Assembly (NCBI GenBank): GCA_009781315.1
Contig: WQYI01000007.1
Span: forward strand, 1 to 64,000
Length of the DNA stretch: 64,000 bases
Direction: 5' to 3'
Source: Candidatus Endomicrobium embiratermitis
Lineage (GTDB): Bacteria > Elusimicrobiota > Endomicrobiia > Endomicrobiales > Endomicrobiaceae
Shown here: positions 25,821 through 35,605 of the stretch, one piece after another
How the letters are laid out: each line of letters begins with the position of its first letter
Position numbering within the stretch: the first letter of the stretch is position 1
Program-made: the position numbers and the translations under genes
The notes under the pieces: model-generated
What the model saw: only the letters and a program-made list of their open reading frames with translations
The model's database searches: none
Told to the model about the DNA's origin: nothing

Positions 25821-26657
25821 TTTTTGCGTGTTCAAAATTTCTCTTTTTACTTTGCCTTTGCTTTTTAAAATTTTCTTAAAAACGTTGAGCTCTTTTATAA
25901 AAGCGTCCAGATGTTTAATTATATTTTTGTTATTCGCGGCAAATATCGGCGCCCACATATCCGCGCTTGACGCCGCCACGCGCACCATGCTTTTAAACGA
26001 TCCCGCCGTAATTTTGTCGACTTCGGGGTTTTTCTTCTTGACGTCTTTATATATCTTGTTAAACGAAAAAGCTACGCAATGCGTCAAATGGCTTGTCAAA
26101 GCGACAAGCTCGTCGTGTTTTTTTGCCGGCATATTGATTATATTCGCGCCGGCGTCTTTCCACATTTTAGCGACAAGTTTTTCGTTCTTTTCGGATTTCT
26201 TAAACGAGCCTGTTATTATGACATTCGCGTTTTTAAACATTTCAGCGTCGGCAGAAAGGATTCCGCTTTTTTCTTTGCCTGCCATGGGGTGAACTGCTAC
26301 AAAAGGCAGTGAGCAGTGAGTAGTGAGTAGTGAGTATTTAATTTGTTTTTCTATTTCTTCTTTTACGCTGCCCGTGTCTGTAATAATTGTGTCTTTTTCA
26401 ACGATTTTTGACAATTGTTTATAAATCGGAACAATAGTATCGACAGGCGTACATATAACAACGATATCGCAATCTTTAGCGTCTTGCAAAGACAAAGAAA
26501 CTTTGTCAACCGCGCCGATTTTAAGCGCGGTTTTCAAAGTTTCCTGTTTTCTTGCTATACCTATTATATAGTATTTATTTCCGGCTGATTTGCTTTTTAA
26601 AGCAAGCCCCAAAGAACCGCCCATCTGTCCCAAACCGATTATTGCAACATTTATCAT
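25818..26657 (-). CDS. tyrA: Prephenate dehydrogenase
   Basis: Tyrosine branch: prephenate plus NAD(P) to 4-hydroxyphenylpyruvate. 279 residues. The Rossmann motif GLGQMGGSLGLAL is at the start, and the active-site region HPMAGKEKSG and LTSHLTHCVAF are present. Between the second strand and HPMAG is a stretch KYSLLTTHCSLP that comes from a tandem TACTCAC repeat in the DNA (26308-26338), where the family normally has a short loop. It carries no ACT domain. The ATG is at 26657, with the type C repeat just upstream. Confidence 0.93.
   Translation of the reverse strand: MINVAIIGLGQMGGSLGLALKSKSAGNKYYIIGIARKQETLKTALKIGAVDKVSLSLQDAKDCDIVVICTPVDTIVPIYKQLSKIVEKDTIITDTGSVKEEIEKQIKYSLLTTHCSLPFVAVHPMAGKEKSGILSADAEMFKNANVIITGSFKKSEKNEKLVAKMWKDAGANIINMPAKKHDELVALTSHLTHCVAFSFNKIYKDVKKKNPEVDKITAGSFKSMVRVAASSADMWAPIFAANNKNIIKHLDAFIKELNVFKKILKSKGKVKREILNTQK
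26308..26338. repeat. Tandem 7-base repeat inside tyrA
   Basis: The plus strand shows four consecutive imperfect units of the GTGAGTA kind (GAGCAGTGAGTAGTGAGTAG and on). It is in frame with tyrA and related to arm type F repeats found at gene ends. Confidence 0.6.
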
Positions 26658-26662
26658 TAAAA

Positions 26663-26740
26663 CCTCGAATCAAACAATAATTACGAATCAACTACAACTA
26701 CTCCCTTGTCGTTTACTTTTGATTCGTCATTCGTAATTGC
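26663..26740. repeat. Dispersed inverted repeat, arm type C
   Basis: CTCGAATCAAACAATAATTACGAATCAAC, centre with ACTACAACTACTCCCTTGTCG, then TTTGATTCGTCATTCGTAATTG (given here in parts). It fills the aroF-tyrA gap almost exactly from stop to start. Confidence 0.65.
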
Positions 26741-26742
26741 CG

Positions 26743-27762
26743 TTATAGCAGCTCTCTGCCTACGGCTTTTGCTACCAAATCCAATTCTTTCATAAGAGCA
26801 GCAAATTGCCCTGGAAACAGACTTTGCGGCCCGTCGGAAAGAGCTTCTTCGGGATTCGGATGAACTTCTATAATAAGACCGTCAGCGCCGGCCGCTATAC
26901 AGGCTTTTGCCATAGTGCCTACGTGCTCTCTTATGCCAATACCGTGCGACGGATCTAAAATCACCGGCAAATGGGTAAGTTTTTTAAGAACCGGAACAGC
27001 GTTTAAATCCATAGTGAATCTCGTTGAATCTTCAAACGTTCTTATTCCTCTTTCGCATAGCATAACGTTATAGTTGCCCTGCGAAAGAACATATTCCGCG
27101 GAAAGCAAAAGCTCTTTTACCGTAGTAGCCATGCCTCTTTTTAAAAGCACGGGCTTTTTTTGTTTTCCCGACGCTTTAAGCAAATCATAATTTTGTATAT
27201 TTCTCGCGCCTATCTGGATAATATCGCAATATCTTGACAAAAGGCCAACCTGCTCAACGGTCATAGCTTCGCTTATGGTCGGCATATGGTATTTTTCGCC
27301 CGCGGCTTCAATATATTTTAAGCCTTTTTCGCCAAGCCCCTGAAAAGCGTAAGGCGAACTTCTCGGTTTAAACGCGCCTCCTCGAAGTATCGCCGCTCCC
27401 GCGTCTTTAACCGCTTTCGCGGTGCTAAACATTAAATCTTTGCTTTCTATGGCGCACGGACCTGCCATAACATGTATTGTTTTGCCGCCTATTTCAACGT
27501 TTCTGTTTATTTTAATTACGGTATTTTCTTTTTTGAACTCTCTTGAAGCAAGCTTATAAGGCTTTTGAATCTCGCTTATATGCTCAACCGCGTCCATGGA
27601 TTCAAAAGAATCTTTATATTTTTCGGCATACTCGCCTATCATACCTACGATAGTTACGTCTTTGCCTCTGGATACGTGAGGCTTATACCCGAGCTTTTTT
27701 ATTTTATCTAAAACTACTTCAACTTCTTTTTTCTTTGCGCCTTTTTTTAGCGTTATTATCAT
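26743..27762 (-). CDS. aroF: 3-deoxy-7-phosphoheptulonate synthase (DAHP synthase)
   Basis: Entry enzyme of the shikimate pathway (PEP plus erythrose-4-phosphate). 339 residues of the class I-beta form. An N-terminal ferredoxin-like regulatory domain (about 1-70, [20 protein letters not shown]) precedes the TIM barrel with [39 protein letters not shown], and [12 protein letters not shown]. The N-terminal domain is where aromatic amino acids or prephenate inhibit related enzymes. Followed closely by tyrA and preceded by hisC (15-base gap). The gene symbol follows common usage for this type. Confidence 0.94.
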   Translation of the reverse strand: MIITLKKGAKKKEVEVVLDKIKKLGYKPHVSRGKDVTIVGMIGEYAEKYKDSFESMDAVEHISEIQKPYKLASREFKKENTVIKINRNVEIGGKTIHVMAGPCAIESKDLMFSTAKAVKDAGAAILRGGAFKPRSSPYAFQGLGEKGLKYIEAAGEKYHMPTISEAMTVEQVGLLSRYCDIIQIGARNIQNYDLLKASGKQKKPVLLKRGMATTVKELLLSAEYVLSQGNYNVMLCERGIRTFEDSTRFTMDLNAVPVLKKLTHLPVILDPSHGIGIREHVGTMAKACIAAGADGLIIEVHPNPEEALSDGPQSLFPGQFAALMKELDLVAKAVGRELL

Positions 27763-27777
27763 AAAAATTTACCCCAT

Positions 27778-28893
27778 TTATCTTATTGTTTTTTTCAACT
27801 TTTCAACAAACAAAACATTCTCTTTATGCAGTCCCACTGTCACTCTTACCCAGTCCGGCAAATCGTATTCGTCCATAGGTCTTGTTATTATTCCTTCTTT
27901 TAACATCCGCGTAAAAAATTCTTTGCCTTTAAGCGGCGCGCAGTTAAACAGAATAAAATTTGCCGCGGACTTCAAAAACGGAACTTTAAGTTTTGCGAAC
28001 TCTTTATACAAAAACGCTTTTTCCGCTTTAACGAGTTTTTGGCTTTTTTTGACCTGCTCTAAGTCGTCAATCGCAGCGGCAGCCGCGACCTGCGCCAAAA
28101 GGTTTACGTTAAACGGAGGTCTTGTCCTTTCTATAAAATCCGCTATGGCCGCGTTTGCAAAACCGTAGCCTACTCTTAAACCCGCAAGACCGTAAATTTT
28201 CGAAAAAGTCCTGAACACTATTAAGTTCTGATTGTCTTTTAAAAAAGTCAGACCGTCGGGATAATCTTTTTCAATCTTGGCGTATTCGTAATACGCTTCG
28301 TCCAAAATCACTATCGGTTTTACTTCGAAATTATTTTCAGGCAGGTCTTTTAAGAATTTCGACAGCTCCGATTTCGTGTTATATGTTCCCGTAGGGTTAT
28401 TGGGATTTGTTATAAAGACCGCTTTTGTTTTTGGCCCGCACGCTTTTGCCATCGCTTTCAAATCGTGCGTGAACCCTTCTTTCATCGGCACAACCACGGC
28501 TTTAGAACCCATAAGTTTTGCCGCCATACCGTATCTTATAAACGAGTGTTTCGAATACACAATTTCATCTTCGGGATTAAAGAACACTTTGGCGATAAGT
28601 TCTATAATCTCGTCTCCGCCGGCTGCGGTAAAAATATTACCTGCCGGCAATCTATATCGTTTTGACAAAGCCTGCTTCAGCAGATAAGAGTTTGAGTCCG
28701 GATAGAAAAATATTTTTTCGATATTTTCTTTTATCGCTTTTATTGCTTTAGACGAAGCGCCCAAAGGATTTTCGTTTGAAGCCATTTTTATGACGGACTT
28801 CAATCCCAGTTCTCTTTTTATAGTCTCAACGGGCTTTCCCGCCACATAAGGCTCAAAACCCAGACATGTTTTTCTGACAAGCTTTTTTATCAT
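27778..28893 (-). CDS. hisC: Histidinol-phosphate/aromatic aminotransferase
   Basis: A PLP-dependent class II aminotransferase, 371 residues. Key pieces: ASNENPLGAS near residue 40, TNPNNPTGTYN, ILDEAYYEYA, the PLP lysine in FRTFSKIYGLAGLRVGYG, and the C-terminal RPMDEYDLPDWVRVTVG. By sequence it is HisC-like. Its place between pheA and aroF, with no other his gene around, suggests it transaminates phenylpyruvate and hydroxyphenylpyruvate, as HisC-type enzymes do in other aromatic clusters. Confidence 0.92.
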   Translation of the reverse strand: MIKKLVRKTCLGFEPYVAGKPVETIKRELGLKSVIKMASNENPLGASSKAIKAIKENIEKIFFYPDSNSYLLKQALSKRYRLPAGNIFTAAGGDEIIELIAKVFFNPEDEIVYSKHSFIRYGMAAKLMGSKAVVVPMKEGFTHDLKAMAKACGPKTKAVFITNPNNPTGTYNTKSELSKFLKDLPENNFEVKPIVILDEAYYEYAKIEKDYPDGLTFLKDNQNLIVFRTFSKIYGLAGLRVGYGFANAAIADFIERTRPPFNVNLLAQVAAAAAIDDLEQVKKSQKLVKAEKAFLYKEFAKLKVPFLKSAANFILFNCAPLKGKEFFTRMLKEGIITRPMDEYDLPDWVRVTVGLHKENVLFVEKLKKTIR

Positions 28894-28907
28894 ATTTTCC
28901 CCAAATT

Positions 28908-29045
28908 AACGACAAAGTTAAAAGTTGAAAGTGAAGAGTGAAAATGTCGTGTTTCGGCAAAGCCGAAACTAATTTTAGGTTTTCGCTTTGCGAAAACACA
29001 GTAATTTCACTTCTAACTTTACACTTTTCACTTTATACTTTCAGT
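28908..29045. repeat. Dispersed inverted repeat, arm type D
   Basis: Left arm of 7-base AAAGTGA-like units (AAAGTTGAAAGTGAAGAGTG), two inner hairpins (TTTCGGCAAAGCCGAAA; GTTTTCGCTTTGCGAAAAC), right arm TTTACACTTTTCACTTTATAC. It fills the hisC-pheA gap up to the pheA stop codon. Confidence 0.7.
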
Positions 29046-30107
29046 TCAGTTTCTAGGATAAGACCCCAAAACTTTTACAAATACGCATTCTTGTTTAAGT
29101 TCTTTCAACGCTTTCGCTACGTTTTTATCTTCTGTATGTCCTTCCAAATCCGTGAAAAACACGTATTCCCAAGCCTTTTTCTTAGTAGGACGCGATTCGA
29201 TTTTCGTAAGGTTTATCTTATTTTTATCAAAAATCCCCAGAATATTATAAAGTATTCCGACTTTGTCTTTTACCATAAAAACCAAAGCGGTTTTATCTTT
29301 TCCCGTAGGCTGCGTTTGAATTTTTCCTATTACGAAGAATCTCGTAAAATTCTGTTTGCTGTCCTGTATGCCTTTATTTAAAACTCTCAAGTCGTATATT
29401 TTCGACGCGGCTTCCGAAGCTATTGCCGCGGCATGGCTTTCTTTTGACGCGTTTTTAGCGGCTTCCGCGGTGGAAGAAACCGAAATAAGTTCAGCGTCCG
29501 GATAATTTTTGTTAAGCCAGCTTCTGCACTGGGCTAATGCGTGAGTATGAGAATAAACTCTCATAATTTTCGCTTTCGGATCTTTTGCTAAAAAACACTG
29601 TTCTATTTTTAAACTTATTTCGCCGCAAACAGAAAGTTCGGTATCAATAAGCAAGTCCAGAGTAACGTTTACCGAGCCTTCGTTAGAATTTTCAACGGGA
29701 ATAACGCCGAAATTCGCGCGCCCGCTTTCGACTTCGGCAAGCGTTTCCTGAGGCAAAGCGCACGGGACAAAACACGCGGTTGAACCAAACTTTTTTATCG
29801 CCGCCTGATGAGTAAACGTAGCCCATGGCCCCAAAAAGGCCACTTTAACCGGAGATTCCAAATCCCTGCACGCTCCGATAATTTCCATATAAATTGATTC
29901 AACGGCTTCATGGCTTAACGCGCTTTTTACGGAAACGACATTTTTCAACACTTCTTTTTCGCGGGACGGCACATAAACGGCATTGCCCGAAGTCCCTTTT
30001 ATTTTTCCGACTTCAATGGCAAGCCTGGCGCGCTTATTTATAAGCTCCGCTATTTCTCTGTCGACTTTGTCTATCTGTTTTCTTGTCTGCTGTAATTTTG
30101 ATTTCAT
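29046..30107 (-). CDS. pheA: Chorismate mutase/prephenate dehydratase (P-protein)
   Basis: Bifunctional enzyme of the phenylalanine branch, 353 residues from the ATG at 30107 (an in-frame TTG 12 bases upstream is the alternative). AroQ chorismate mutase domain at about 1-85 (LQQTRKQIDKVDREIAELIN). Prephenate dehydratase domain from about 90 (VAFLGPWATFTHQAA, GVIPVENSNEGSV, NKGIQDSKQNFTRFFVIG). C-terminal ACT domain from about 265 (DKTALVFMVKDKVGILYNIL, KINLTKIESRPTKK) for feedback inhibition by Phe. First gene of the aromatic run. Confidence 0.95.
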   Translation of the reverse strand: MKSKLQQTRKQIDKVDREIAELINKRARLAIEVGKIKGTSGNAVYVPSREKEVLKNVVSVKSALSHEAVESIYMEIIGACRDLESPVKVAFLGPWATFTHQAAIKKFGSTACFVPCALPQETLAEVESGRANFGVIPVENSNEGSVNVTLDLLIDTELSVCGEISLKIEQCFLAKDPKAKIMRVYSHTHALAQCRSWLNKNYPDAELISVSSTAEAAKNASKESHAAAIASEAASKIYDLRVLNKGIQDSKQNFTRFFVIGKIQTQPTGKDKTALVFMVKDKVGILYNILGIFDKNKINLTKIESRPTKKKAWEYVFFTDLEGHTEDKNVAKALKELKQECVFVKVLGSYPRN

Positions 30108-30121
30108 TGTTATATCCAAAT

Positions 30122-30146
30122 AAAAAAATAACCCCTCTGAAAGAGG
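30122..30146 (-). terminator. Weak terminator-like hairpin after hydF
   Basis: Minus strand CCTCT-TTC-AGAGG, then GGTTA and a run of seven T. The stem is only 5 bp, so read-through into pheA is likely. Confidence 0.45.
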
Positions 30147-30192
30147 CGTTTTTATTATACAAAAGTAAAAAACAATTTAAAACAGCAATTAC

Positions 30193-31434
30193 TCACTTCC
30201 GACTATTCATTGCCTTTTTATAGGCTTTCAGAGCTTCCGGAAAAATTTCCAAAACTTTTTCTATGACGCCTTGCATTACCGATATTGCTATGCCGTAATT
30301 TGTTACCGGAACTCGCGCTTCGACGGCTTTATTAAGCCTTGCCAGCATGCCTTTTCTGTTTAAAGTACACGCCCCGCAATGAATTATGATTTTATATTTT
30401 TTTAATTCCAATTTGTCCGGAAAATCCTGACCGCAAACACGGACGATTTCAACGTTTTGACCGGCATATTCTTTTATCCATTTCGGAAGTTTTATTTTGC
30501 TTATGTCGTCAGCCGAAGCGTGATGAGTGCAGGCTTCGGAAATTAAAACTTTGTCGCCGTCTTTAAGAGCGTTTAAAGCCGCCGCGCCTTTAGCCATCTC
30601 TATAATATCGGATTTATCCGCGGCATAAACAGTCGAAAAAGTCGTAAGTTTTATATCGGGCGGCGTAATTGCCGCAATTCTTTTAACAGCCTGAGAATCC
30701 GTTATCGCAAGAACCGGCTTTACTTTCATATTGTTTAACGCCGCATGATATTGCCCGTCCTGAAGAATATAGGCGCAGGCGTTCAAATCCAAAATATGCC
30801 TTATAGTCTGTATTTGCGGCATTATGATTTTACCCCGCGGAGCGCCCGCGTCTATAGGCGCGATCAAAACAACCGTATCGTCTTTTTTAACGATATTTCT
30901 AAGCGACAAATAATTTTCCGTGTAATTATCAGGCAAAACTTCGGCAAGTATTTTTTTTAACCCGTTAAGGAAATCATCTCTGTTTCCGGTTACCGAGGAA
31001 AACTGCAAAACATTTTTTGAATAGGAGTTTAGATCCTTAACAAAAGCGGCGTCCGGCGGGTTTAAATCGATTTTAGATACAACTATCACTACGGGTGTTT
31101 TTCTTTTATCAGCCTCTTTTATTATTTCTTTTTCAAAAGTTCCGAACTTATCCGTTTCGGCAAGCAAAATGATAATGTCGGAAGAATCAAAGATTCTTTT
31201 TGTTTTTTCTATTCTGGCAGAACCTAAAACGGACGCATCGTCCATGCCCGCGGTATCGAACAGCGTTATTTGTCCCAAAGGATTCAGTTCCATCTGCTTT
31301 TGGACGACGTCCGTGGTAGTCCCGGGAATTTTCGAAACTATAGATGTGTTTTGATTGGTTATAAAATTTATTAGAGAGGACTTTCCGGAGTTTGTCCTGC
31401 CGAAAATGCCTATCTGGGCGGTAAGCGCTTTCAT
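30193..31434 (-). CDS. hydF: [FeFe]-hydrogenase maturation GTPase HydF
   Basis: Scaffold and GTPase that builds and delivers the 2Fe part of the H-cluster. About 413 residues from the ATG at 31434, which overlaps the previous stop as ATGA. G domain: Walker A GRTNSGKSSL, G3 DTAGMDD, SKID. The C-terminal cluster domain has the HydF cysteine/histidine signature: CTHHASAD, then about 50 residues on HCGACTLNRK. HydE, HydG and the hydrogenase itself are not in the window. It shows that the organism makes or uses H2 with an [FeFe] enzyme. Translationally coupled to the envelope lipoprotein genes upstream, which is an unusual setting. Confidence 0.94.
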   Translation of the reverse strand: MKALTAQIGIFGRTNSGKSSLINFITNQNTSIVSKIPGTTTDVVQKQMELNPLGQITLFDTAGMDDASVLGSARIEKTKRIFDSSDIIILLAETDKFGTFEKEIIKEADKRKTPVVIVVSKIDLNPPDAAFVKDLNSYSKNVLQFSSVTGNRDDFLNGLKKILAEVLPDNYTENYLSLRNIVKKDDTVVLIAPIDAGAPRGKIIMPQIQTIRHILDLNACAYILQDGQYHAALNNMKVKPVLAITDSQAVKRIAAITPPDIKLTTFSTVYAADKSDIIEMAKGAAALNALKDGDKVLISEACTHHASADDISKIKLPKWIKEYAGQNVEIVRVCGQDFPDKLELKKYKIIIHCGACTLNRKGMLARLNKAVEARVPVTNYGIAISVMQGVIEKVLEIFPEALKAYKKAMNSRK

Positions 31435-32375
31435 AATGTTGTTTTTAGGAAATCGCAAATCATATTGTTCAGTTCGCTTTCAGCCGAAAGCCCGGCTTTT
31501 TCTTTCGCGTCATTTTCTACGGCGCAATACTCTTCGCCGGCAGACGTGTCGGAATTTATAACTATATCGGAATTATAGGCGTCCGCGAAAACAACGTCGG
31601 CAACCCAGTCGTACGCGAAGCCTTCCCTCGAGACTCTTTTTAAGACGCTTTTGGAACAATTTATAGTTATTACGTCTTTTTCCGAATTCTCGTCCGGAAC
31701 GGCGTTAAGTAAAACCAACCCGTTCTCGGAAAAAAACTTTTTCACTTTAGCATTGTCAAAACCTGAACCTTTAAGGAAATACGAAACTTTTTTAAATAAA
31801 TCTTTTCTCTGCCGCGCAAGTCTCTCTCTCTCAAAAGACAGCGGTTCAAGAACAAGCGGTTCGCCTTTTAAATACTGCTTTAACAAAATCATAATATCAT
31901 AATGTCTGTACCGCTCTAAAATGCCGTCAATCTCTTTAATCTTTTGAACGGTCTTGGAAACCGATTCATCAAGAGCCATTAAATTATAAATCGTGTCTCT
32001 TTCGACAAGCAGTATTTCGTTTTCAATATCCATTCTTATAAGGTTTTTATTGACTGTTCCCAAAACATAAAATTCACCGGTCGATCTGTCGTTATAAGAC
32101 AGAGACGAGGAATACGATTTGAGAATAAAAAAGTCGAGATTATCCGTTTTATATATTTTGCCGCCGCTTTTTTTTATCGAATTAAAAATTTCGTTTACTA
32201 TAGCGTTCCTTGCCGAAATTTCGGCTTCTTTTAAATCCGCGCCTTTTCCCACTGCCGTAATAAAAGTATGTTTCGGATAATTGACGTTATTTCCCGTTTT
32301 AACCCATTCCGGAATCGCGGCAAAAGCCGGTATAAAAGCAAATAAAAATAATAAAGACAACATTGTCGTTTTCAC
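31431..32375 (-). CDS. LPP20-like secreted protein
   Basis: 314 residues with a signal peptide (MKTTMLSLLFLFAFIPAFA) and an LPP20-type domain at about 20-130 (PEWVKTG, FITAVGKGADLKEAEISARN). This domain is common in outer-membrane-associated proteins. No lipobox Cys is seen, so it is probably periplasmic. It overlaps the stop of the COG3014 gene by 4 bases and is overlapped by hydF by 4 bases. In several phyla LPP20-like proteins travel with LpoB and COG3014 proteins, as here. The role in the envelope is inferred only. Confidence 0.7.
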   Translation of the reverse strand: MKTTMLSLLFLFAFIPAFAAIPEWVKTGNNVNYPKHTFITAVGKGADLKEAEISARNAIVNEIFNSIKKSGGKIYKTDNLDFFILKSYSSSLSYNDRSTGEFYVLGTVNKNLIRMDIENEILLVERDTIYNLMALDESVSKTVQKIKEIDGILERYRHYDIMILLKQYLKGEPLVLEPLSFERERLARQRKDLFKKVSYFLKGSGFDNAKVKKFFSENGLVLLNAVPDENSEKDVITINCSKSVLKRVSREGFAYDWVADVVFADAYNSDIVINSDTSAGEEYCAVENDAKEKAGLSAESELNNMICDFLKTTL

Positions 32376-33808
32376 GACCTTACCCTCACAAACATAAAAT
32401 TTTTCTTTCCTCTTTTTATATCAACAATTGCATTTTCGAATCTTATTCTGTTTCCGTTTCCGTCTAAAAAATTTAAGGTGATTTCGTTTTTACCTTCTGG
32501 CAGAAAAAGTCTTGCCATTAGTATATTTTCGGGAATGATATTCCACGCTCTTGTATCCGCGGTTTCGGTAAGAGCCGTAAAAACGTTAAACGCAGTCCGC
32601 GTAACAGCTCCCCAAGTGGCATTTCCGGTTTGGTCGGCAACGGCTTTTGAAGTAGTTCTGCCCAGAACATATCTGACCGCGGCTCTAGCGAGAGCTTTAG
32701 CGCGGATTTTAGTTATCTGGTCGTCAAGATATCTCTCGGCAAGCTGCGCCAAGTCCTGCGCCATATAAGAAGTTTCCGTTTTCGCGCCGGCTTCTACCGA
32801 AAAAGAAACTATATTGTTGGGTATTCTTTGGTATTGCGGAAAAGCGACTCTGACATAATCGTTTGCTAAAGCCGCGACCGTGACGGACCTTGCCCTGTTA
32901 AATTCCGCGGCCTCACTTTCACTGTCAACTTCAACCTGATTTATGTACGGCCATATGTCAAAAAGCGCGAACTCAAAAACCCTGCTGATTTTTCTGGGTA
33001 TAAAACCGTTGTAGCACAATATTACAAGTTCGCCTTGCGAAGCGGGAATTCTGTTGTCGCGTGCCGAAGGGAAATCGGCTTTTATCTGGGCGGCCCTTGC
33101 TGACATTCTCAAACGCAAAGCCGTGGTATAAGCGTCGTTAATTAAATCCTGGGGGGGCGCGATACTTACGATTCCGTCGCGATACGCCCTAAGCGCCACA
33201 AAATAAGAAACATGCGCGTCGTTTAATTGACCTGCGTTTTCATAAACAAGTCCCATAAAATATCTTATAAAACCGTCGTCTTTATAAAAATTCCTGTTAT
33301 TGCTTTCAACGGCAAATCTTATAAACAGCCTGTTTGCCTGTCTTGCTTCTACGGCGGCAGCCATATTGTCGCCCGATAAAATATGGTTCATAGCCGCAAA
33401 AACAAGCATATGGGTGTTTTCAAAATCTTTCCCGGAATAAGGCAAGGTCGAATCGTTGAAAAACATAGACGCGGCCCCCGCGCTTATGCTTCTTTGCCAA
33501 AATTCGTCAAACGCCGATTTCGCATTTTCAAAACTTCTGAAAGATATTTGGAAATTTTCGGCAAGATGATTTGTAAATCCGCTGTCAAGATAAAATAAAA
33601 GAATATTTCTTTGTCCGTATTTTTTTTTGGAACTATCGACAAAATCCGCGGCAGCCTGAAAATTTCCCGAGTCGATTTTATCTCTTAACTTGGAATAATA
33701 TCTGCCGTTTAAACCTGAAGCGCATCCCCCGAGCGACGCCGCCATAAAAAATAAAACAGCGACGCGCAAGGAATGCGCTTTTATAGTTGTAAAACCTATA
33801 CCGGTCAT
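32372..33808 (-). CDS. COG3014-family outer-membrane lipoprotein
   Basis: 478 residues. Signal peptide with lipobox (AASLGGC, Cys at about residue 29). A helical TPR-like part follows (about 35-230: RYYSKLRDKIDSGNFQAAADF, YFMGLVYENAGQLNDAHVSYF), then a beta-rich C-terminal part (from about 260). The pattern fits the COG3014 family, often encoded beside lpoB. LpoB-type lipoproteins activate penicillin-binding proteins, so this may belong to a peptidoglycan-regulating complex. The start is 3 bases after the lpoB stop. Confidence 0.72.
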   Translation of the reverse strand: MTGIGFTTIKAHSLRVAVLFFMAASLGGCASGLNGRYYSKLRDKIDSGNFQAAADFVDSSKKKYGQRNILLFYLDSGFTNHLAENFQISFRSFENAKSAFDEFWQRSISAGAASMFFNDSTLPYSGKDFENTHMLVFAAMNHILSGDNMAAAVEARQANRLFIRFAVESNNRNFYKDDGFIRYFMGLVYENAGQLNDAHVSYFVALRAYRDGIVSIAPPQDLINDAYTTALRLRMSARAAQIKADFPSARDNRIPASQGELVILCYNGFIPRKISRVFEFALFDIWPYINQVEVDSESEAAEFNRARSVTVAALANDYVRVAFPQYQRIPNNIVSFSVEAGAKTETSYMAQDLAQLAERYLDDQITKIRAKALARAAVRYVLGRTTSKAVADQTGNATWGAVTRTAFNVFTALTETADTRAWNIIPENILMARLFLPEGKNEITLNFLDGNGNRIRFENAIVDIKRGKKNFMFVRVRS

Positions 33809-33810
33809 TT

Positions 33811-34419
33811 TTACGCTCTAAAACGCCTTCTTGAAACTACTTTTCTTATTTGTTTCTGTCCTATCCAGACCTTTTCGTTAGTTTCAATGTTAATCATTTC
33901 AAGCTCTACCTGATAAACTAATAACTGCGTTCCGCTTCCCGAGTCAAACATCGAGTTAATCTGCCCTTTAAGCATAAAATCCGCTCCGGTTTCATTTCTC
34001 TGCTGGCTTACGGTGGAAGCCCTCGCGTTTTCCGCCTGATCAGCTCTTTCTTCCCTTATCGCTTCGCGCTGGTCTCTTGAAGCGACAAAAGTAACGTTGC
34101 CCGAATTTAAGAGATTTCTTTCAAGATCTCTTATGAATGTTTCCGTGCTTATATGCTCTTCGGTCTTGTTTAAAACGTCCCCCACTATGACAACCGGCCT
34201 TCTTCCGTATTTCTCCGTAAAAATTCTCCACCAAGGAAAAGACATAGTTTCTTCTATCATTTGCTGCGACACAAGCCTGGAATCCGTATCGTTCCAGTTT
34301 CCGCTTAAATCAATCGCCTGATCAGTGTTAACTCTTGTGACTTTCTTACCGGAACATGCCGACATGCTTACCGCAAAAATTACCGCTAAAAGACATAACG
34401 ACAAAACTTTCAATTTCAT
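33811..34419 (-). CDS. lpoB: LpoB-like penicillin-binding protein activator
   Basis: 202 residues, lipoprotein signal peptide (lipobox VSMSAC, Cys at about 22). The C-terminal domain matches the COG3417/LpoB fold: [46 protein letters not shown], and [17 protein letters not shown]. In E. coli LpoB reaches through the peptidoglycan to stimulate PBP1b. Its ATG overlaps the tyrS stop (ATGA), so it is co-translated with tyrS. Equivalence to E. coli LpoB is at family level. Confidence 0.8.
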   Translation of the reverse strand: MKLKVLSLCLLAVIFAVSMSACSGKKVTRVNTDQAIDLSGNWNDTDSRLVSQQMIEETMSFPWWRIFTEKYGRRPVVIVGDVLNKTEEHISTETFIRDLERNLLNSGNVTFVASRDQREAIREERADQAENARASTVSQQRNETGADFMLKGQINSMFDSGSGTQLLVYQVELEMINIETNEKVWIGQKQIRKVVSRRRFRA

Positions 34420-35588
34420 TTTTCCTCTCCTATTTTTACGACGATTTTCTTAAACTTCCTTTTTCCCGCCTGTAAAATAAAATCTTTTCCGGTTTTTATT
34501 TCGCAATCTCCGGCGCTTTTTTGCGAATCTATTTTAACCCCGCCCTGCTCTATAAGCCTTCTGGCTTCGTTTTTGCTTGAAACCATATTGCTGTTAACGA
34601 GCAGATCGGATAATTTTATTGCATGACTTTTGATAACGAACTCTTCTATGTCATCCGGAATATCTTTTTTGGCAAAAACTTTGTCAAACTCCTCTCTGGC
34701 TTTAAAAGCTTCGCTTTCCCCCCAGTATCTTCCGGTAATTTCAAGAGCAAGAGCGACTTTTGCCTCTTTAGGATGCATTTCTTTTATTTTTTTCAAATCT
34801 TCTTGAGTCAAAAGTTCGTAATATTTATACATCAGCTCGTCTGATATAGACATTATTTTCCCGAACATATCTTTCGGCGAGTCGTTTAAAGCTATATAAT
34901 TGTTGTAACTTTTCGACATTTTTTTAACACCGTCCGTGCCTTCAAGAAGCGGCATTGTTATTACAATCTGCGCTTCCTGACCGAAATCTCTTTGCATATC
35001 ACGCCCGAGAAGCAAATTAAATTTTTGGTCGTTTCCGCCAAGTTCAATATCCGCTTTTAAAGCGACCGAATCATAAGCCTGAAGAAGCGGATACATAAAT
35101 TCCACTATGCTTATCGGTTTGTCTTCTTTATACCTTTTTTCAAAATCGTCCCTGACAAGCATTTGTGCGACGGTATTTCTGGCCGCAAGCCCGAGCAATC
35201 CTTTTATTCCGAGTTCTTCAAGCCATTTGCTGTTATATACGACTTCGGTTTTGCTTTCATCAAGTATTTTAAAAACCTGCGCAGTGTACGTTTGTATATT
35301 TTTGGATATCTGTTCGTTGGACATCATAGGGCGGGTTTCGGAACGTCCGGAAGGGTCGCCTATCCTGGCGGTAAAATCGCCTATCAAAAAAACGACCTGA
35401 TGGCCCAAATCCTGAAAAGTTCTTAACTTGTTTATTATTACGGTATGGCCTAAATGCAAGTCCGGCGCGGTAGGGTCAACGCCGAGTTTTACCCTTAACT
35501 TTTTGCCTGAAGCGAGTTTTTTTTCAAGCTCTTCAAGCGATATAATTTCGTTCGTTCCGCGTCTTATTTTTTCAAGGATTTCGTTCAT
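34416..35588 (-). CDS. tyrS: Tyrosyl-tRNA synthetase
   Basis: About 390 residues from the ATG at 35588 (MNEILEKI), preceded by GAGG 8 bases upstream. The frame is open to 35633, but that part is the ATGAC end of a repeat. Class I motifs: HIGH as HLGH in [17 protein letters not shown] as KMSKS in [14 protein letters not shown]-terminal S4 domain ([20 protein letters not shown]). The [14 protein letters not shown] start and length fit the TyrRS group with the longer insert found in many bacteria. First gene of the tyrS-lpoB-COG3014-LPP20-hydF operon. Confidence 0.95.
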   Translation of the reverse strand: MNEILEKIRRGTNEIISLEELEKKLASGKKLRVKLGVDPTAPDLHLGHTVIINKLRTFQDLGHQVVFLIGDFTARIGDPSGRSETRPMMSNEQISKNIQTYTAQVFKILDESKTEVVYNSKWLEELGIKGLLGLAARNTVAQMLVRDDFEKRYKEDKPISIVEFMYPLLQAYDSVALKADIELGGNDQKFNLLLGRDMQRDFGQEAQIVITMPLLEGTDGVKKMSKSYNNYIALNDSPKDMFGKIMSISDELMYKYYELLTQEDLKKIKEMHPKEAKVALALEITGRYWGESEAFKAREEFDKVFAKKDIPDDIEEFVIKSHAIKLSDLLVNSNMVSSKNEARRLIEQGGVKIDSQKSAGDCEIKTGKDFILQAGKRKFKKIVVKIGEEK

Positions 35589-35605
35589 TAAATATTCCTC
35601 AATTG

